Source of the DNA: Gilliamella sp. Pas-s25
GTDB lineage: Bacteria > Pseudomonadota > Gammaproteobacteria > Enterobacterales > Orbaceae
DNA: 63,889 nt
Direction: 5' to 3'
NCBI RefSeq assembly: GCF_009795885.1
Contig: NZ_WTEV01000015.1
Coordinates: 1-63,889, forward strand
Shown one piece after another: positions 19,515-30,463 of this stretch (position 1 is the stretch's first letter; each line of letters opens with the position of its first letter). The notes beneath the pieces were generated by a model. It ran no database searches, was not told the DNA's origin, and saw only the letters and a list, made by a program, of their open reading frames with translations. The translations under genes and the position numbers were made by a program.

Positions 19515-20348
19515 TTACTGCACCATTTTTTCTTTTTGCACTGAAATACCATTTTCGTAACGTAAATCAGCTACCGTTATTCTTTCACTTTCTGGCACTC
19601 TTGATTGAATTTCTGGAAATAATTTAATAAATTGTTGATATCGCTGTTCAATGTTTTCACTACCTAACAGCAACTTCATTTCCCGATTTTCAAAGCAAGT
19701 ACCAGATATACACTGTTCTACCATTAATTGCCATGCATTACGCTCATCAGTTATAGCTGCTTTTATATGTAATGCCAACTGATTATTAGCTAATTTTTTA
19801 GAAAGATTATCTAATTTATAATAAACTTCTAACGCTGGTTTTGCTTTGCCCTCAGGACCGTATAGCCTTGGTAATTGTAATGTGGCAATACGATCAAGTG
19901 GCACGCTAAAAACATTACCGTTTTTATCCAGTAAAAATAGGTCATTCCAATAAAGCACTGGTTTATATTCTTCCACATAGACAATTAATCTGTCTGGCCA
20001 CTGCTTACGTATACTGGTTTGTTTAACCCATGGAAATCGCATCACTTCTTGCTGTATATCATTAACATCTTGTCCAATGTAGGTATTAGGTAAGCCTAAT
20101 CCTAGAATGGCTTTCCGAAGATCATCCTCAGTTGTATAGGTATGTTCACCACTTAACGTTAATTGCGACAATACCATTTGTTCTGGATCATCCATCCAAT
20201 TTTTAAAGCTTTGAACTACCCAAATACTAATGAAAATAATCATAATAAAGAACAAAAAGCCTATCAATTGTTCTGTATTACGAAAAATAAGCAGCCGCCT
20301 TTTATTTTTATCATCTCGTCTATGTGCTGCTTGCCGAACTTGTTTCAT
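19515..20348 (-). CDS. ftsQ: Cell division protein FtsQ
   Basis: Bitopic inner-membrane divisome protein that joins FtsB and FtsL to the early division complex. The 277 residues have a basic cytoplasmic tail, one membrane segment near residues 28-48 (LIGFLFFIMIIFISIWVVQS), a periplasmic POTRA domain (about 55-125) and a beta domain. The gene lies between ddlB and ftsA with short gaps of 13 and 21 bp. Confidence 0.96.
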   Translation of the reverse strand: MKQVRQAAHRRDDKNKRRLLIFRNTEQLIGFLFFIMIIFISIWVVQSFKNWMDDPEQMVLSQLTLSGEHTYTTEDDLRKAILGLGLPNTYIGQDVNDIQQEVMRFPWVKQTSIRKQWPDRLIVYVEEYKPVLYWNDLFLLDKNGNVFSVPLDRIATLQLPRLYGPEGKAKPALEVYYKLDNLSKKLANNQLALHIKAAITDERNAWQLMVEQCISGTCFENREMKLLLGSENIEQRYQQFIKLFPEIQSRVPESERITVADLRYENGISVQKEKMVQ

Positions 20349-20361
20349 AAAATAAGGCCAA

Positions 20362-21270
20362 TTATAGCGTTGCCAAATTTAAGATTCTGGCTACAAGTTC
20401 ATTAAATGACCAACCATGTTGTTTGGCTGCCATTGGTACTAAGCTATGATCGGTCATACCAGGTGCTGTATTCACTTCAAGCAAGTACGGATTTTGATTC
20501 GCATCAAACATAACATCGACCCGTCCCCAGCCTCTGCATCCAACCGCTTTATAAGCATCTAATGCTAATTTGCGAATCTGTTGTTCTTTGTCATCTGGTA
20601 ATCCACTTGGACAAAAATATTGCGTTGAGTCCGATAAATACTTTGCATCATAATCATAAAATTTGGTAGTGGGTTTAATGCCAATTGCAGGTAAAACTTC
20701 TTCACCAACAATTGCCACTGTAAATTCTGGACCAGCTAAAAATGATTCAATCATAACCGCATCATCATATTGAAACGCCATGTCAATCGCACTTTTCAAT
20801 TCAGAGGCTTCATTAACCCGAGCCATACCTACACTAGAGCCTTCATGAATTGGTTTTACAAATAACGGTAATCCAAGTTGTTTTACAATAGCATCAATAT
20901 CAACCATCTGCGATTTATTAACCATAACATAATCAGCAACAGGTAGACCAAGCGCTTTCCAAACTAACTTAGTTTTTAACTTATCCATAGTCAGTGCAGA
21001 TGAAAGAACATCACTACCAGTATAAGGAATATCTTGATAAGTCAACATTGCTTGAATGATACCATCTTCTCCACCACGTCCGTGTAAAATATTAAATACT
21101 TTTGTAAATCCTTCTTCTTTTAATCGTGTGATAGCGTAATTTTTCGTGTCAATAAGATGAGCATCAATACCATTTGCCAATAATCCTGCATGTACAGCTT
21201 TACCTGACTTAAGAGACACTTCTCGCTCAGCAGAGGTACCACCATACAATACAGCAACTTTATCAACCAT
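20362..21270 (-). CDS. ddlB: D-alanine--D-alanine ligase
   Basis: ATP-grasp enzyme that joins two D-alanines for the peptidoglycan stem peptide. The 302 residues show VLYGGTSAEREVSLKSG, the glycine-rich HEGSSVGM loop and the metal-binding end LLEVNTAPGMTDHSL. It is two bases downstream of murC, so the two are translated together. The dipeptide product is the substrate of MurF encoded in the same cluster. Confidence 0.98.
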   Translation of the reverse strand: MVDKVAVLYGGTSAEREVSLKSGKAVHAGLLANGIDAHLIDTKNYAITRLKEEGFTKVFNILHGRGGEDGIIQAMLTYQDIPYTGSDVLSSALTMDKLKTKLVWKALGLPVADYVMVNKSQMVDIDAIVKQLGLPLFVKPIHEGSSVGMARVNEASELKSAIDMAFQYDDAVMIESFLAGPEFTVAIVGEEVLPAIGIKPTTKFYDYDAKYLSDSTQYFCPSGLPDDKEQQIRKLALDAYKAVGCRGWGRVDVMFDANQNPYLLEVNTAPGMTDHSLVPMAAKQHGWSFNELVARILNLATL

Positions 21271-21272
21271 TT

Positions 21273-22721
21273 TTATAAAACCTCTTTTGAAAATAATTGA
21301 GTTTTGGCTAGTTGACGAGCAATACGACCAACACTACCAGCACCTTGTGTTAATAATAAATCTCCACCTTGTAATATCTCTTCCATAATTTCAGGTAAGA
21401 TATCTAAATCAGAAACATAAATAGGATCAACTTTACCCCGATTACGAATTGAACGACATAAAGATCGACTATCAGCCCCAGCAATAGGCGGTTCACCCGC
21501 TGAATAAACATCTAACATCACAAGAGCATCAACTTGAGAAAGTACTTGTGCAAAGTCATCAAATAAATCACGAGTTCGTGTATATCGATGAGGTTGAAAT
21601 AACATAACTAAGCGACGATCAGGCCAACCATTTCTAGCAGCTTGAATTGTTGCATTAACTTCACTTGGATGATGACCATAATCATCAACCATCATAATAT
21701 CCCCTCCATTAATATGGGGGAATACACCTAACAGATCAAAGCGCCTACTGGTACCTGCAAATTTAGCTAATGCATTTATAATTGATTCATCATCAATACC
21801 ATCTTCGGTTGCAGCAATAATTGCTGCTGCCGAGTTCAAAGCATTATGTTTACCAGGTGCGTTTAATTCTATATGTAGATCTTTATGATTTGGACGACAA
21901 ACAGTGTAATAACTTACACCTCGCTCTTGTCGGTAATTTTTGATAACAACGTCCGCTTTTTCATTAAATCCATAAGTAATAATCTTACGTCCTACAATAG
22001 GTAACAGCTCACGGTTAATCGGATCGTCATAACACATAACAGCTAAACCATAAAACGGTAGATTATGTAAAAATGAAATAAATGTTTGTTTCAGGTTTTC
22101 AACGCTGCCTTGATAAGTATCCATATGATCAGGTTCAATATTGGTTACAATTGACACCATTGGTTGCAAATGAAGAAACGATGCATCACTTTCATCGGCT
22201 TCGGCAATAAAATAACGACTGCTACCTAATTGAGCATGAGTTCCTGCCGCTTTTACTAACCCACCATTAACAAAAGTTGGATCCAGTTTTGCTTCAGCAT
22301 AAATTGCAGTTACCATCGCGGTTGTTGTGGTTTTACCATGTGTGCCAGCAATAGCGATTCCATAGCGAAAACGCATTAATTCAGCGAGCATTTCAGCTCG
22401 TTGAATGACGGGTATACGTGCTTGACGAGCAGCAACCACTTCAATATTATCTTGTGAAATAGCCGAAGATATAACAACAACACTAGAATTAATCACATTT
22501 TCAGCCGCGTGACCAACGACAATTTTTGCACCTAACGTTTCTAGATGTTGGGTTACCGCATTTTCAGCAATATCTGAACCGCTAATTTCGTATCCTTCAT
22601 TAGCTAGCACTTCAGCAATTCCCCCCATACCCGCGCCGCCAATACCCACAAAGTGAATATGTTTGACTCGTTTCATTTCAGGAATAATTGCCCTTAACTC
22701 CGCTAATTCCCTTGTATTCAC
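21273..22721 (-). CDS. murC: UDP-N-acetylmuramate--L-alanine ligase
   Basis: First Mur ligase, adding L-Ala to UDP-MurNAc. The 482 residues have an N-terminal dinucleotide-like domain ([12 protein letters not shown]), the ATP loop [10 protein letters not shown] (about 120-129) and the substrate-binding [10 protein letters not shown]. The start is GTG at 22719-22721 with AGGAG upstream. A 167-bp gap separates it from murG, the largest gap inside the cluster. Confidence 0.98.
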   Translation of the reverse strand: MNTRELAELRAIIPEMKRVKHIHFVGIGGAGMGGIAEVLANEGYEISGSDIAENAVTQHLETLGAKIVVGHAAENVINSSVVVISSAISQDNIEVVAARQARIPVIQRAEMLAELMRFRYGIAIAGTHGKTTTTAMVTAIYAEAKLDPTFVNGGLVKAAGTHAQLGSSRYFIAEADESDASFLHLQPMVSIVTNIEPDHMDTYQGSVENLKQTFISFLHNLPFYGLAVMCYDDPINRELLPIVGRKIITYGFNEKADVVIKNYRQERGVSYYTVCRPNHKDLHIELNAPGKHNALNSAAAIIAATEDGIDDESIINALAKFAGTSRRFDLLGVFPHINGGDIMMVDDYGHHPSEVNATIQAARNGWPDRRLVMLFQPHRYTRTRDLFDDFAQVLSQVDALVMLDVYSAGEPPIAGADSRSLCRSIRNRGKVDPIYVSDLDILPEIMEEILQGGDLLLTQGAGSVGRIARQLAKTQLFSKEVL

Positions 22722-22888
22722 TATCGAACTCCTAATTATTCTTTTGTTGTGCAGTGTATTGCGTCATATCATCATTAAATATTTGTATCGCAATTATTTT
22801 TTTAGTCCAAACAAATCATTGACTCAAACATGCACCTAACCTGAAACTTTTTGGCAAAATTATTACATAAACTTATATCATAAACTAA
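22722..22888. other. Gap inside the dcw cluster, possible internal promoter
   Basis: 167 AT-rich bases between murG and murC where most cluster members touch or overlap. No gene or clear hairpin is visible. A local promoter for murC-ddlB-ftsQAZ is possible but no convincing hexamer pair can be named. Confidence 0.3.
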
Positions 22889-23941
22889 TCATTTTATCAC
22901 TGACTCAAGGGTTTGTGCCACTTTTTCAGTGGAATTTACAATTGAGAGACTTTTAGCTTTAATTGCCATTTCAAGTAATTTGTCGCGATGTAAATTTAAT
23001 AATAAATTTGCTAACGATTCAACATTAAAATCTGGTTGCTCTATAATATCAGCCGCCCCTATATCAGCTAATGATTTTGCATTCCAAAATTGCTGACGAT
23101 CTTTATGCATAAACGGAATAAAAATAGCGCCAATACCGACAATTTGAATTTCACTAACAGTTAATGCTCCACTGCGACAAATTACAATATCTGCCCAACT
23201 GTATGCACCGGCAACATCAGATATAAATTCAGTCACTTTATTATTTGTCATATCACAATCTTGATAAGACTCAATTACTGAATTTAACATTCCTTTTCCT
23301 GTTTGATGCCATACCACATATTTATCCGACAACTTTGTTATCACTTGAGGCACAATGTCATTAAGAACTTTAGCGCCTTGGCTTCCTCCCATGACTAATA
23401 CTCTAATTGGTCCATGACGATCTTTGAATCGTTCTTCAGGTTTTGCAACAGTTAAAAGATCACAACGCACAGGATTACCCACTACTTCAGCCTTAGGAAA
23501 AGCGGTAGGAAATGCTTGCAAAACTTTAGTGGCAATTTTAGCTAGCCACTTATTAGTTAATCCTGCAATGCCGTTTTGCTCATGTAATACAACTGGTATG
23601 CCAAGGGTTTTGGCGGCGATCCCGCCAGGACCAGAAACATATCCTCCCATACCTAAAACAACATCAGGACGATAGGTTTTTAAAATCTTTCGAGCTTGTA
23701 AAACTGCTTTTAGAATTTTATAAGGCGCTTTTAATAGTGCCATCATACCTTTGCCTCGTAGCCCTGATATTTCGATAAAATCAATATCAATACCATTTTC
23801 TGGGACAAGATGAGCTTCCATTCGATCGGCGGTACCTAACCATCTTACTTGCCAACCTTGCTTCATTAAATAATGCGCAACAGCAATACCTGGAAAAACA
23901 TGTCCTCCTGTTCCCCCCGCCATAACTAATAATTTTTTCAT
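22889..23941 (-). CDS. murG: MurG transferase (lipid I to lipid II)
   Basis: Membrane-associated GT-B glycosyltransferase that adds GlcNAc from UDP-GlcNAc to lipid I. The 350 residues have the glycine loop [10 protein letters not shown] (9-18), a second glycine loop in VMGGSQGA, and the donor-binding [10 protein letters not shown]. The ATG overlaps the ftsW stop by one base (TAATG), giving translational coupling. Confidence 0.98.
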   Translation of the reverse strand: MKKLLVMAGGTGGHVFPGIAVAHYLMKQGWQVRWLGTADRMEAHLVPENGIDIDFIEISGLRGKGMMALLKAPYKILKAVLQARKILKTYRPDVVLGMGGYVSGPGGIAAKTLGIPVVLHEQNGIAGLTNKWLAKIATKVLQAFPTAFPKAEVVGNPVRCDLLTVAKPEERFKDRHGPIRVLVMGGSQGAKVLNDIVPQVITKLSDKYVVWHQTGKGMLNSVIESYQDCDMTNNKVTEFISDVAGAYSWADIVICRSGALTVSEIQIVGIGAIFIPFMHKDRQQFWNAKSLADIGAADIIEQPDFNVESLANLLLNLHRDKLLEMAIKAKSLSIVNSTEKVAQTLESVIK

Positions 23942-25092
23942 TACTTTAATAACCTTATTCTTGCTTGCGCTTGTTGTTGTCTAAATTCAAAATCTATTCT
24001 GAGTAATATGGCAACCGCAATACTCATCACGATAAGACTTGAACCACCATAACTAATAAATGGTAAGGTTAATCCTTTAGTCGGTAACATACCTGATGTA
24101 ACGCCAACATTAACGAATGTTTGAAAACCAAACCATATACCAATTTCACAGGCCAAATAACCTGAAAACAATGAACCTTCATTCAAAGCTCGATAACCAA
24201 TTGCAAGCGCCTTAAATGTCAAAAAGAAAAGTAATGACAATAAAGCAACCACGCCTATATATCCATACTCTTCAGAAATAATTGAAAAAATAAAATCAGT
24301 ATGGCATTCAGGTAAATATCCCAATTTCAAGATAGAATTTCCCATACCTTGACCAGTAATTCCTCCACTACCAATTGCCATTAAAGATGCAACTAATTGA
24401 TAACCTGAACCTGTTGCATCTTGCCAGGGATCAAGAAAGGTCAATAGCCGAGTTAATCGATAGGCTTCATATAAGATCAAGCAAATCACTGCACCAACCC
24501 CTGTTAGCAAAATAGCAATAAATTGCCACAATTGAGCACCAGCAATAAATAAGATACCAATAGTCACCATAAACAAAACAATAACTGTACCCAAATCGGG
24601 TTGCTTAAGTAATAAAATTGAAAGTACGGCCATGACAACCATTGGTTTAAAAAATCCCCAAAAACCACTTTGCACTTCTTCGGATTTACGAGATAAGTAA
24701 CCCGCTAAAAATAAAAAGAGTGCTAATTTTGAAAGCTCTGCTGGTTGAAAATTGAATACACCTAAGGGTATCCAACGAGATGCGCCATTAATTGAAGATC
24801 CAATGCCTAGCACAACGATCAACATAATAATAGCAATAATTAGTAACACTGAACCAAACTGCTGCCAACGTTGCATCGGAATATACAACGTAATAAACAT
24901 TAAAAAGAGTGATAGTCCTAACTGAATAAGCTCTCGTTGTGTATAAAAGAAAGGATTACTTTCGCTAAATGACATCGATGCTGATGTGACCATTATCAGA
25001 CCAAATATCATTAAACCAAACACAGTCCAAAGTAATGAATTATCAAATGGTATATTTGGATTAACTTGTTTTTTTATCCAAAAAAATGTCAT
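23941..25092 (-). CDS. ftsW: Septal peptidoglycan polymerase FtsW
   Basis: SEDS-family glycosyltransferase that polymerises septal peptidoglycan with FtsI. The 383 residues contain about ten membrane segments and the family signature near the C-terminus ([20 protein letters not shown]). Its start overlaps the murD stop in an ATGA. It is some 30 residues shorter than E. coli FtsW, mainly at the cytoplasmic N-terminus. Confidence 0.97.
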   Translation of the reverse strand: MTFFWIKKQVNPNIPFDNSLLWTVFGLMIFGLIMVTSASMSFSESNPFFYTQRELIQLGLSLFLMFITLYIPMQRWQQFGSVLLIIAIIMLIVVLGIGSSINGASRWIPLGVFNFQPAELSKLALFLFLAGYLSRKSEEVQSGFWGFFKPMVVMAVLSILLLKQPDLGTVIVLFMVTIGILFIAGAQLWQFIAILLTGVGAVICLILYEAYRLTRLLTFLDPWQDATGSGYQLVASLMAIGSGGITGQGMGNSILKLGYLPECHTDFIFSIISEEYGYIGVVALLSLLFFLTFKALAIGYRALNEGSLFSGYLACEIGIWFGFQTFVNVGVTSGMLPTKGLTLPFISYGGSSLIVMSIAVAILLRIDFEFRQQQAQARIRLLK

Positions 25093-26423
25093 TGTTTACT
25101 CCTATGAACATATTCTTTGGCAAGTTTGGCAAATTGGTTTCCTCGATCAATATAATTTTTAAATTGATCGAGACTTGCACAAGCTGGAGAAAGTAAAACC
25201 ACATCATTTGCTGCTACTTTTTGTGCAATAATTTGTATGGCATCGGCCATTGTTTCAGTCATTGTTGTGACAGCTGGCGCTAATTTAGCCAACAAATTAC
25301 GATCTCGCCCAAAACAGAAAACTTCAAGATTGTTATTCAGTAAATAAGGAGTTAAAGGCGAAAAATCCGCTGATTTTCCATCTCCCCCTAATAATAAATA
25401 TAATTTGCCCTGACAAACAACACTTTTTAAGGCTGCTTCCGTGCTCCCCACATTGGTCGCTTTAGAATCATTAATCCATTTCACACCATTTTGTTCAAAA
25501 ACCAATTCAAAACGATGCGGTAAACCTTGAAATGAAGCGATTGTTGCTAAACTTGACTCTCGAGCAATATTTAATTTATCTGCTATAGCCAAAGCAGCTA
25601 AAGCATTAAGATAATTATGACAACCAACTAGCTTCATCACTTTGGTCGATAAAACAGGACTATTTTGAGCAATTAAATGTTCACATTGACTATCTAAATG
25701 ATAATCGCCCATTTTTAATCCAAATGAAACACAAGCATGGTGCTTAGATATTGGTGATGTTAATTTATCATCATAGTTAGTGACACAATATTTTGCATTA
25801 TGATAAATGCGTTGTTTAGCCTCGGTATACTGCATTAAACCAAGCGGATAGCGATCCATATGATCTTCTGAGATATTTAAAATTGTCGCAACTGTCGCTT
25901 GTAAAGTGTAAGTTGTTTCTAGTTGGAAGCTTGATAATTCGAGCACATAGATATCGTAATCCTGCTTTAAAAGGGATAGTGCAGGTTCGCCTATATTCCC
26001 TCCAACACCGACTTTAATACCGGATGATTTAATGATATCGCCGACAAGAGTTGTTACCGTTGTTTTACCATTAGCACCTGTGATAGCGACAATTTGTTTA
26101 TTGGATTGCGCATTTACTTCACGGCAAAATAGCTCAATATCACCAATAATTTCAACCCCTTTTTTAGCTGCTTGTTGCAGTTCGGGCGTAGATAAAGCAA
26201 TACCAGGGCTGGCAATGATTAAGTCAGCATCAAGCATCCAATCAATATTTAGCTCGCCTAAGTGACACGCAACACGTTTATCTAATTGCTCAATCCCTGA
26301 TGGAGATGAACGTGTATCAATAACTTTAGGTATAACATTTTGAGCGAGAAAATAGTCAACACAAGAAAGCCCTGTGATGCCTAACCCAATAATAACAACA
26401 TTTTTGCCCTGATAGCTAACCAT
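25089..26423 (-). CDS. murD: UDP-N-acetylmuramoylalanine--D-glutamate ligase
   Basis: Mur ligase adding D-Glu. The 444 residues include an N-terminal Rossmann-like domain ([13 protein letters not shown]), the ATP loop [12 protein letters not shown] near residue 115, and the C-terminal [15 protein letters not shown] and [10 protein letters not shown] blocks. It overlaps ftsW by four bases and follows mraY after 24 bp. Confidence 0.98.
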   Translation of the reverse strand: MVSYQGKNVVIIGLGITGLSCVDYFLAQNVIPKVIDTRSSPSGIEQLDKRVACHLGELNIDWMLDADLIIASPGIALSTPELQQAAKKGVEIIGDIELFCREVNAQSNKQIVAITGANGKTTVTTLVGDIIKSSGIKVGVGGNIGEPALSLLKQDYDIYVLELSSFQLETTYTLQATVATILNISEDHMDRYPLGLMQYTEAKQRIYHNAKYCVTNYDDKLTSPISKHHACVSFGLKMGDYHLDSQCEHLIAQNSPVLSTKVMKLVGCHNYLNALAALAIADKLNIARESSLATIASFQGLPHRFELVFEQNGVKWINDSKATNVGSTEAALKSVVCQGKLYLLLGGDGKSADFSPLTPYLLNNNLEVFCFGRDRNLLAKLAPAVTTMTETMADAIQIIAQKVAANDVVLLSPACASLDQFKNYIDRGNQFAKLAKEYVHRSKQ

Positions 26424-26447
26424 GATTCCATCCTGATTTATTCTTAA

Positions 26448-27530
26448 TTAACGCAACTTCAAGGTTAATAAACCAATCAATACCAACATTAATGATATAA
26501 TCCAAAACCGAACAATAACGCGAGGCTCAGGCCAACCTTTTAATTCATAATGATGATGAATCGGCGCCATTTTAAATATCCGTTTACCGCGTAATTTATA
26601 TGAACCAACTTGTAAAATGACTGATAGTGTTTCAATAACAAATATTCCGCCCATTATCAGTAATAAAAATTCTTGTCTTAATAAAACTGCAATAATACCG
26701 AACACACCGCCCAAAGCTAACGACCCAACATCGCCCATAAAAACCATTGCTGGATATGTGTTAAACCATAAAAAGCCAAGACCCGCACCAATAATTGCGG
26801 TGCAGACAATCATCAATTCACCACTGAATTTAATATAAGGAATATGTAAATAAGCAGCAAAATTAACATTACCTGTTGCCCAAGATACGAGAGCAAAACC
26901 AGCTGCAACAAAGACAGTTGGCATAATGGCTAGTCCATCAAGTCCATCGGTTAAATTCACAGCATTACCAGCGCCAACAATCACAACGTAAGTAAGCAAA
27001 ATAAATAATAACCCCAATTGTGGCATAACATCTTTTAAAAAGGGTAAAACCAGTACTGTTACTGCGCTATCTTTCCCATAAACATACAGACCAAAAGCAA
27101 CAATTAATGCAATAACCGATTGCCAAAAATACTTCCATCTTGCAATAAGACCAGCACTATTTTTACGAATCACTTTTAAATAATCATCGGCAAATCCAAT
27201 AATGCCATAACCAATTAAAACAAATAAGGTAACCCAAACATAAGGATTACGAAGATCTGCCCATAAAAATACCGATAAGATAATCGATGCTAAAATAAGC
27301 ACGCCCCCCATAGTCGGCGTACCTTTTTTACTTAAATGTGATTCGGGTCCATCATGACGAATAACTTGCCCAATTTGCAGTTTTTGTAACCCATCAATCA
27401 CTTTCTGACCAAAAAATAAAGAAATCGCTAAAGAAGTTAATAACCCTAAAATGGCTCTTACTGTTAAATAAGAGATAACATTAAAAAAGGTAAAATGTTT
27501 CACTAAATATTCTGATATCCACACCAACAT
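26448..27530 (-). CDS. mraY: Phospho-MurNAc-pentapeptide transferase
   Basis: Integral membrane enzyme that makes lipid I from UDP-MurNAc-pentapeptide and undecaprenyl phosphate. The 360 residues equal the E. coli length, with ten membrane segments. The aspartate motifs are [19 protein letters not shown] and [12 protein letters not shown], and the His-rich [12 protein letters not shown] is also present. Cluster position between murF and murD is canonical. Confidence 0.98.
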   Translation of the reverse strand: MLVWISEYLVKHFTFFNVISYLTVRAILGLLTSLAISLFFGQKVIDGLQKLQIGQVIRHDGPESHLSKKGTPTMGGVLILASIILSVFLWADLRNPYVWVTLFVLIGYGIIGFADDYLKVIRKNSAGLIARWKYFWQSVIALIVAFGLYVYGKDSAVTVLVLPFLKDVMPQLGLLFILLTYVVIVGAGNAVNLTDGLDGLAIMPTVFVAAGFALVSWATGNVNFAAYLHIPYIKFSGELMIVCTAIIGAGLGFLWFNTYPAMVFMGDVGSLALGGVFGIIAVLLRQEFLLLIMGGIFVIETLSVILQVGSYKLRGKRIFKMAPIHHHYELKGWPEPRVIVRFWIISLMLVLIGLLTLKLR

Positions 27531-27548
27531 AATTTTAATCCTAACTCA

Positions 27549-28904
27549 CTATTGTTCAATTTGAATTTTTTCGATGATTTCTTCCATTTTGGCACTACGT
27601 GAACCTTTAACTAGCATAGTTAAAGTTGGATATTGACGTAATAACGTTAACAGAAAATTCACAGCATCTGGTTTATTGTTAAAATGGTGACCCACACCAC
27701 TATACTGACTAATAAATTGACTTAAATTGCCAACACTCACAACACAATCAAGTTTTTCATCATGAGCAAGCTCACCAATTTGTCGATGATATTTTTCAGC
27801 TTCAACCCCTAATTCTCCCATATCACCAACAACCAATACTCGATATCCTGCTTGTTTTGCCAAGGTTTTCACTGCTGCCGACATTGAACCAACATTAGCA
27901 TTATAAGTATCATCCCAAATTAATTGGGTTTGATTTAATTGTATTGGAAATAACCGACCTTTTACTGGCTTTAAAGTAGCTAAACCTTGCTGAATCTGAT
28001 TAAAGGTTGCACCAACAGAAAGCGCTAAAGCTGATGCCGCAATAGCATTTGCAACATTATGTTGTCCAACTAGCGGTAACACAATTGCGCATTCACCTTT
28101 TGGGGTATGTAATGTAAATGTCGTGTGTTGAGCATATTGAATATTACTCGCATAAAAATCGGCTGATGTATTGGCCAACGCAAATGTCCAAACTGTTTTA
28201 TCTGTTAGCTGAGCAAACCATTTATCTGAGCAACTATCTAAATTAATAATAGCCATACCATCATTAGGTAATCCTTGAAAGATTTCACCTTTAGCTTTTG
28301 CCACACCTTCAAGCGAACCAAACCCTTCAATGTGTGCTTCAGCAATATTATTAATTAAAGTACTTTGCGGTTTAACAAGATTAGTAGTATAGGCAATTTC
28401 ACCAATATGATTAGCACCTAGTTCTATTACTGCAAATTGATCTTGCTTGGTTAAGCGCAGAAGAGTTAATGGCACACCGATGTCATTATTGAAATTACCT
28501 TGAGTATAAAGAGTCTGACCGCAATTTTGCAAAATGGCTGCTGTCATTTCTTTAACTGATGTTTTACCTGATGAGCCTGTAAGTGCCACAATTTTGGCTG
28601 TACTTTTTTGGCGGACAAAATTGGCAATTTCCCCTAAAGCTAAGCGAGTATCTTTGACAACAATCTGCGGTATTGCCTTATCAAGTTTATGATCGACAAT
28701 CACAGCTATAGCACCGTCTTTGATAGAAAGCTCAGCAAAAGCATGCCCATCAAAATTATCACCAACAAGTGCAATAAACAACGATTGTTTAACGATTTTT
28801 CGTGAATCAGTACAAATACAATCAATCACAGCACTTTCATCTGGAATATGATAAGATTTACCATTCACTATTTTTTTTATTTGCTCAATTTCTAATGGAA
28901 TCAT
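27549..28904 (-). CDS. murF: UDP-MurNAc-tripeptide--D-Ala-D-Ala ligase
   Basis: Final cytoplasmic Mur ligase, attaching the D-Ala-D-Ala dipeptide. The 451 residues match E. coli MurF in length and contain the ATP loop TGSSGKTSVKEM (about 110), NNDIGVPLTLL and DDTYNANVGSM. The start overlaps the murE stop by four bases. Confidence 0.98.
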   Translation of the reverse strand: MIPLEIEQIKKIVNGKSYHIPDESAVIDCICTDSRKIVKQSLFIALVGDNFDGHAFAELSIKDGAIAVIVDHKLDKAIPQIVVKDTRLALGEIANFVRQKSTAKIVALTGSSGKTSVKEMTAAILQNCGQTLYTQGNFNNDIGVPLTLLRLTKQDQFAVIELGANHIGEIAYTTNLVKPQSTLINNIAEAHIEGFGSLEGVAKAKGEIFQGLPNDGMAIINLDSCSDKWFAQLTDKTVWTFALANTSADFYASNIQYAQHTTFTLHTPKGECAIVLPLVGQHNVANAIAASALALSVGATFNQIQQGLATLKPVKGRLFPIQLNQTQLIWDDTYNANVGSMSAAVKTLAKQAGYRVLVVGDMGELGVEAEKYHRQIGELAHDEKLDCVVSVGNLSQFISQYSGVGHHFNNKPDAVNFLLTLLRQYPTLTMLVKGSRSAKMEEIIEKIQIEQ

Positions 28905-30454
28905 GGTTGATTCTCTACTCCTAAAAGCTTTTTAACTGTTTCTTGATCTGAATAGTGATATTTAGTTTTACCCACTATTTGATAATCCTCATGCCCTTTA
29001 CCTGCAATTAAAATTACATCATTAGGTTTAGCTTGTTTTAACGTTTGTGTAATGGCTTGCACCCTATCGGTAATTATGTATAGGTTGTCGGTATGATGTA
29101 AACCTTGCTGAATATCCTCAATAATTTTCATTTCATCTTCAGTACGTGGATTGTCATTTGTCAAAACAATTTTATCGGCAAACTGTTCTGCTATTGCAGC
29201 CATTAAAGGTCTTTTACCGCTATCTCTATCACCTCCACAACCAAAAATCACCCATAAAGTTCCTTTACAATGAATTCGACTTGCTTGTAATGCTTTTTGT
29301 AATGCATCAGGAGTATGCGCATAATCAACAATGACCGTTGGACTATTTTTAATATGCAATACTTCCATTCGTCCACAAATAGGTTTCAAAAAAGAAGCCA
29401 TATTAATTACCGCAAAAAATGGAAAGTCCAATGTTAAAAGCGTAGCTATAGCTAATAATAGATTTGAAACATTAAATTCACCTAATAATCGGCTATTGAT
29501 AATGGCGTTTCCCCAACTTGATTCCATATGAATTTGAGCACCTTTATCATGATAATCAATCATAGAAACCCCAACATAAGGTATATTTAAGGCTTTTAAT
29601 CGACGCAATGACTTAGGTTGGCATGATACTGCTGTCACTTGCGGAAGTTTTTCAATCCAACGTTTACCATATTTGTCATCATAATTAATAATCGATTTAC
29701 CGGCAGTTAAAACTTTTTTTTCTTTTTCATCAGGAGTAAATAATGACCATTTTGCTTTAGCATATTTACTCATGGTTTTATGGTAATCAAGATGATCACG
29801 ACTTAAATTGGTAAATACGGTAGCTACGCAATTTAGTCCTTTAACACGATCCATTGCAAGACCATGAGAAGAAATCTCCATGGCCACAACTTTGACCTGT
29901 TTTTTTACAAAATCAGCTAATAATGTTTGCACATCTATTGCCGAAGCTGTCGTATTAACTGATGGCTCAATTTGATTATAAATTCCGTTACCAATAGTAC
30001 CTAAAATAGCTGTTTTGTCATTAAGTAATGTTGTACATTGCGCAATGAGCTGGGTAACGGTTGTTTTTCCATTAGTCCCTGTTACGCCAATAACCGATAA
30101 ATTTTTCGATGGCGAATGATAAAACTCATTGGCAATTAATGATAAACGTTGCGAAAGTTGAAAAACACTGATTTGTGGGATGACCGATTTATTATCTTTT
30201 TTAAGATAATCTATTTTTAGATCATTCGATTTTCTTTTTGTTTCGATCAAGATGACAGCTGCACCTGCTGAGATGGCTTGAGGAATAAATGTTCGTCCAT
30301 CAACAGTATGTCCCTTGATCGCAACAAAAACATCATTTTTTTTCACTTTACGACTATCAATACGCAAATGATTAAGTGGGACATCGTTTAATTTTAGATT
30401 ACGACTTCCACCTAATAATTCAAATAATGTTTTAAACGAGCTTGTAGCCATCAT
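28901..30454 (-). CDS. murE: UDP-MurNAc-Ala-Glu--meso-DAP ligase
   Basis: Adds meso-diaminopimelate to the stem peptide. The 517 residues hold the ATP loop TGTNGKTTVTQL (about 125), the carbamylated-lysine region, and DNPRTEDE, the motif that selects DAP rather than lysine. An in-frame GTG at 30460 is possible, but the ATG at 30454 (or the next codon) sits at a better distance from AGGTGG. It is about 20 residues longer than the E. coli enzyme, with lysine-rich insertions in the N-terminal and central domains. Confidence 0.97.
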   Translation of the reverse strand: MMATSSFKTLFELLGGSRNLKLNDVPLNHLRIDSRKVKKNDVFVAIKGHTVDGRTFIPQAISAGAAVILIETKRKSNDLKIDYLKKDNKSVIPQISVFQLSQRLSLIANEFYHSPSKNLSVIGVTGTNGKTTVTQLIAQCTTLLNDKTAILGTIGNGIYNQIEPSVNTTASAIDVQTLLADFVKKQVKVVAMEISSHGLAMDRVKGLNCVATVFTNLSRDHLDYHKTMSKYAKAKWSLFTPDEKEKKVLTAGKSIINYDDKYGKRWIEKLPQVTAVSCQPKSLRRLKALNIPYVGVSMIDYHDKGAQIHMESSWGNAIINSRLLGEFNVSNLLLAIATLLTLDFPFFAVINMASFLKPICGRMEVLHIKNSPTVIVDYAHTPDALQKALQASRIHCKGTLWVIFGCGGDRDSGKRPLMAAIAEQFADKIVLTNDNPRTEDEMKIIEDIQQGLHHTDNLYIITDRVQAITQTLKQAKPNDVILIAGKGHEDYQIVGKTKYHYSDQETVKKLLGVENQP

Positions 30455-30463
30455 TTCCACCTA

